Shown in pieces: positions 30,386 through 32,411 of a stretch of DNA of 32,411 bases. Within the stretch, counting starts at the first letter, position 1; each line of letters begins with the position of its first letter. Below the pieces are notes generated by a model. It had not been told where the DNA came from. It ran no database searches and saw nothing but the letters and a program-made list of their open reading frames with translations. The stretch comes from Nocardioides lijunqiniae (GTDB taxonomy: Bacteria > Actinomycetota > Actinomycetes > Propionibacteriales > Nocardioidaceae): positions 1 to 32,411 of the forward strand of contig NZ_JACJGM010000047.1 of the NCBI RefSeq assembly GCF_015024225.1, in the 5' to 3' direction. The position numbers and the translations under genes were made by a program.

Positions 30386-32411
30386 CCCGCTCGCGCGGCA
30401 GCCTGCGGGCCGCCCTGGTCCTGGCGCTCGTGGCCGCCGCCACCACCTGGGCCGCGACGCTCTCGTGGCGCGGCTTCACCGAGGAGTCGGCCGACTACAT
30501 CGGTCCGCTGCTCGTGCTGGGCGCCACCGTCGCGGTCTCCGGCGCCGTCGCGCGCTGGTTCCGGGTGCCCGGCGCCCTCGTCGTGCTGCTGCAGGTGCTG
30601 CTGTCCGGGATGCTCGCCTGCCTGATGCTCACGGGCTCCCCGCTGCCGGTGGGACCGGCGTGGGCCGAGCTGGAGGCGGCGTTCCGCACCGCCGTGACGA
30701 GCGCCAACCGCTACGAGGCGCCGGTGCCCGCGACCGCGCCCGGCGTCCACCCGCTGCTCGTCGGCGGCGGGCTGCTGTGCATCCTCCTGGTCGACCTGCT
30801 CGCGTGCACCCTGCGCCGCGTGCCGCTGGCAGGCCTGCCGCTGCTGACCGTCTACAGCGTCCCCGTCAGCGTGATCGACGCCAGCATCTCCTGGTGGGTC
30901 TTCGCCCTCACGGCCGCCGGCTTCATGACCATGCTGTTCCTGCAGGAGAGCGAGCTGGTCGCGCGCTGGGGCCGCCCGCTGGGCCAGCAGGTCGAGGGAG
31001 GCGGCGACCTCGGCGTGCGCACCGGCGCGATCCGCACCAGCGCCGGCACCATCGGCGGCGTCGCGACCGCGCTGGCGATCGCGGTCCCGCTGCTCATCCC
31101 CACCCTCGACCTGCACGTGTTCGACCTCGGCCGGGGCTCGGGCGGCAGCGACGAGATCTCGATCCGCAACCCCATGGTCGACCTGCGCCGCGACCTGCGC
31201 CGCGGCGAGGACACCTCGCTGATCCGCGTGGAGACCGACGACCCCGACCCGTCCTACCTGCGCATCTCGGTGCTCAACCGCTTCTCCGGCGACGAGTGGA
31301 GCTCCGGCGACCGCGAGGTCCCCCAGGAGAACCGCCCCGACGGCGCGCTGCCCGCGCTGGAGGGCGTGGGCTCCGCGGTGCCGCGCCGCTACTACGAGTA
31401 CGACCTGAGCATCGACGAGAGCTTCGACTCCACGTGGCTGCCGACGCAGGCGCCGATCGTCGAGATCTTCGCCGACGGCGACTGGCGCTACGACACCCGC
31501 ACCATGGACTTCCTGGCCGGCAACTCCGGGGACGACGACCTGACCACCGCCGGCATGGACTACTCCATGACCGGGGCCCAGCTCGACCTCGAGGCGGCCG
31601 AGCTGGCGCGCGCGGGCTCCGGCATCACCAACGAGACGCTGGACTTCGTGGACCTGCCGGAGGACCTGCCGGCGGTCGTGCGCGACCTGGCCTTCGACGT
31701 CACCGAGAACGCCACGACCACCTTCGAGAAGGCCCAGGCCCTGCAGCGGTGGTTCCGCGAGGCGGGCGGCTTCGAGTACGACCTCGAGGCGGCCGACGAG
31801 GGCAGCAGCGGCGACGACCTCGCCGCCTTCCTCGACCCCGAGGAGGGACGGGTCGGCTACTGCGAGCAGTTCGCGGCGGCGATGGCGACCATGGCCCGCG
31901 TCCTGGACATCCCGGCCCGGGTGGCGCTCGGCTTCCTCGAGCCCGAGGACCTCGGCGACGGGGTGTTCGAGTACAGCGCCCACGACCTGCACGCCTGGCC
32001 CGAGCTGTTCTTCCCCGGTGCGGGCTGGGTCCGCTTCGAGCCCACTCCCCCGGACCGCGCCGACGCGGCGCCCGACTACACCACCGAGAACGTGCCGGAC
32101 GTCCAGGACCCCAGCGTCCCGCCGTCGGCCACCGCCAGCGAGGACACCCCCGACCGCGCCACCGAGGCGCCCACCACGCAGGCCCCCGTCGAGGAGGAGG
32201 CCACCGCCGACCGGGAGGACGAGGGGTCGGGCTTCCCCTGGCTCCGGCTGCTCGGCGGCGGTGGCGGGCTGCTCGTCCTGGCCGCCCTGGTGCTCACGCC
32301 CCGGCTGCTGCGCGGCCGGGCCCGCGAGCGCCGCCTGGCGGGCGGGCCCGAGGACGTCTGGGCCGAGCTGCGCGCCACGGCGGTCGACCTCGGCCTGAGC
32401 TGGCCGCGCTC
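30382..32411 (+). CDS. Membrane transglutaminase-like protein (TgpA type), C-terminus cut by window edge
   Basis: An open frame of 676 codons from the ATG at 30382 to the right edge. The first 240 residues hold about six membrane helices (a TgpA/DUF3488-like N-terminus). An extracytoplasmic region follows, with the papain-like transglutaminase core: the nucleophile in GRVGYCEQFAAAMATMAR, His in YSAHDLHAWPELFF, and FEPTPP after it. A Thr/Pro/Glu-rich linker leads to another membrane helix near the end (LLGGGGGLLVLAALVL) and a cytoplasmic tail that continues outside the window. It is the third gene of the MoxR-DUF58-transglutaminase triad. The bond it acts on is unknown, possibly an envelope protein or wall amide. 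Confidence 0.92.
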   Translation, partial: MTRSRGSLRAALVLALVAAATTWAATLSWRGFTEESADYIGPLLVLGATVAVSGAVARWFRVPGALVVLLQVLLSGMLACLMLTGSPLPVGPAWAELEAAFRTAVTSANRYEAPVPATAPGVHPLLVGGGLLCILLVDLLACTLRRVPLAGLPLLTVYSVPVSVIDASISWWVFALTAAGFMTMLFLQESELVARWGRPLGQQVEGGGDLGVRTGAIRTSAGTIGGVATALAIAVPLLIPTLDLHVFDLGRGSGGSDEISIRNPMVDLRRDLRRGEDTSLIRVETDDPDPSYLRISVLNRFSGDEWSSGDREVPQENRPDGALPALEGVGSAVPRRYYEYDLSIDESFDSTWLPTQAPIVEIFADGDWRYDTRTMDFLAGNSGDDDLTTAGMDYSMTGAQLDLEAAELARAGSGITNETLDFVDLPEDLPAVVRDLAFDVTENATTTFEKAQALQRWFREAGGFEYDLEAADEGSSGDDLAAFLDPEEGRVGYCEQFAAAMATMARVLDIPARVALGFLEPEDLGDGVFEYSAHDLHAWPELFFPGAGWVRFEPTPPDRADAAPDYTTENVPDVQDPSVPPSATASEDTPDRATEAPTTQAPVEEEATADREDEGSGFPWLRLLGGGGGLLVLAALVLTPRLLRGRARERRLAGGPEDVWAELRATAVDLGLSWPR

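Noticed and set aside
1..32411. tRNA, rRNA or riboswitch genes
   Set aside because: No cloverleaf, rRNA or known riboswitch core was recognised by eye; the gaps are all short.

Overview
The window is a very GC-rich chromosomal segment from an actinobacterium, most likely a Nocardioides or close relative. The reasons are the complete actinobacterial division and cell wall (dcw) gene order, the Wag31-type DivIVA with SepF and YggT, the DAP-type MurE motif, the Ala/Pro/Lys-rich DksA-like protein, and the lspA-rluD-dnaE neighbourhood. The genus is inferred from gene content and was not tested. No tRNA, rRNA, CRISPR array or insertion sequence was seen.

From 1 to 27900 every gene is on the minus strand, so it is best read from right to left. 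It starts with mraZ (27900) behind a promoter embedded in eight 10-bp phased GTGG repeats. Next come a 184-bp gap holding a long inverted repeat, a 45-codon membrane peptide, and then rsmH, ftsL-like, pbpB, murE, murF, mraY, murD, ftsW, murG, murC and ftsQ. Most junctions in this run overlap by a few bases or lie within 13 bp. It encodes the cytoplasmic and lipid-linked steps of peptidoglycan precursor synthesis and the septal synthase pair FtsW/PbpB. An orphan, cysteine-containing, probably secreted protein with lower GC sits between ftsQ and ftsZ, which has its own palindrome-rich leader. ftsZ is followed by pgeF, yggS, sepF, yggT and divIVA, covering Z-ring formation, membrane anchoring and polar growth. 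A strong hairpin follows divIVA.

A second minus-strand group (8576 to 4485) contains a DksA/TraR-like protein with about 21 hexapeptide repeats, lspA, an RluD-type pseudouridine synthase, a GNAT acetyltransferase fused to a chorismate mutase-like domain, and an EamA-type transporter. dnaE (DNA polymerase III alpha) and a small four-helix membrane protein come next, then the start of a Pro/Gly-rich protein that leaves the window at base 1.

To the right, on the plus strand and divergent from mraZ, is a moxR, DUF58, transglutaminase cluster. The transglutaminase runs off the right edge. No gene-free stretch exceeds 300 bp; the largest gaps are 27901-28134, 13062-13266 and 27294-27477, and each holds regulatory-looking structure described below.

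The observations most worth following are the eightfold phased repeat at the mraZ promoter, the GNAT-chorismate mutase fusion, the orphan secreted gene between ftsQ and ftsZ, and the long inverted repeat between mraZ and rsmH.
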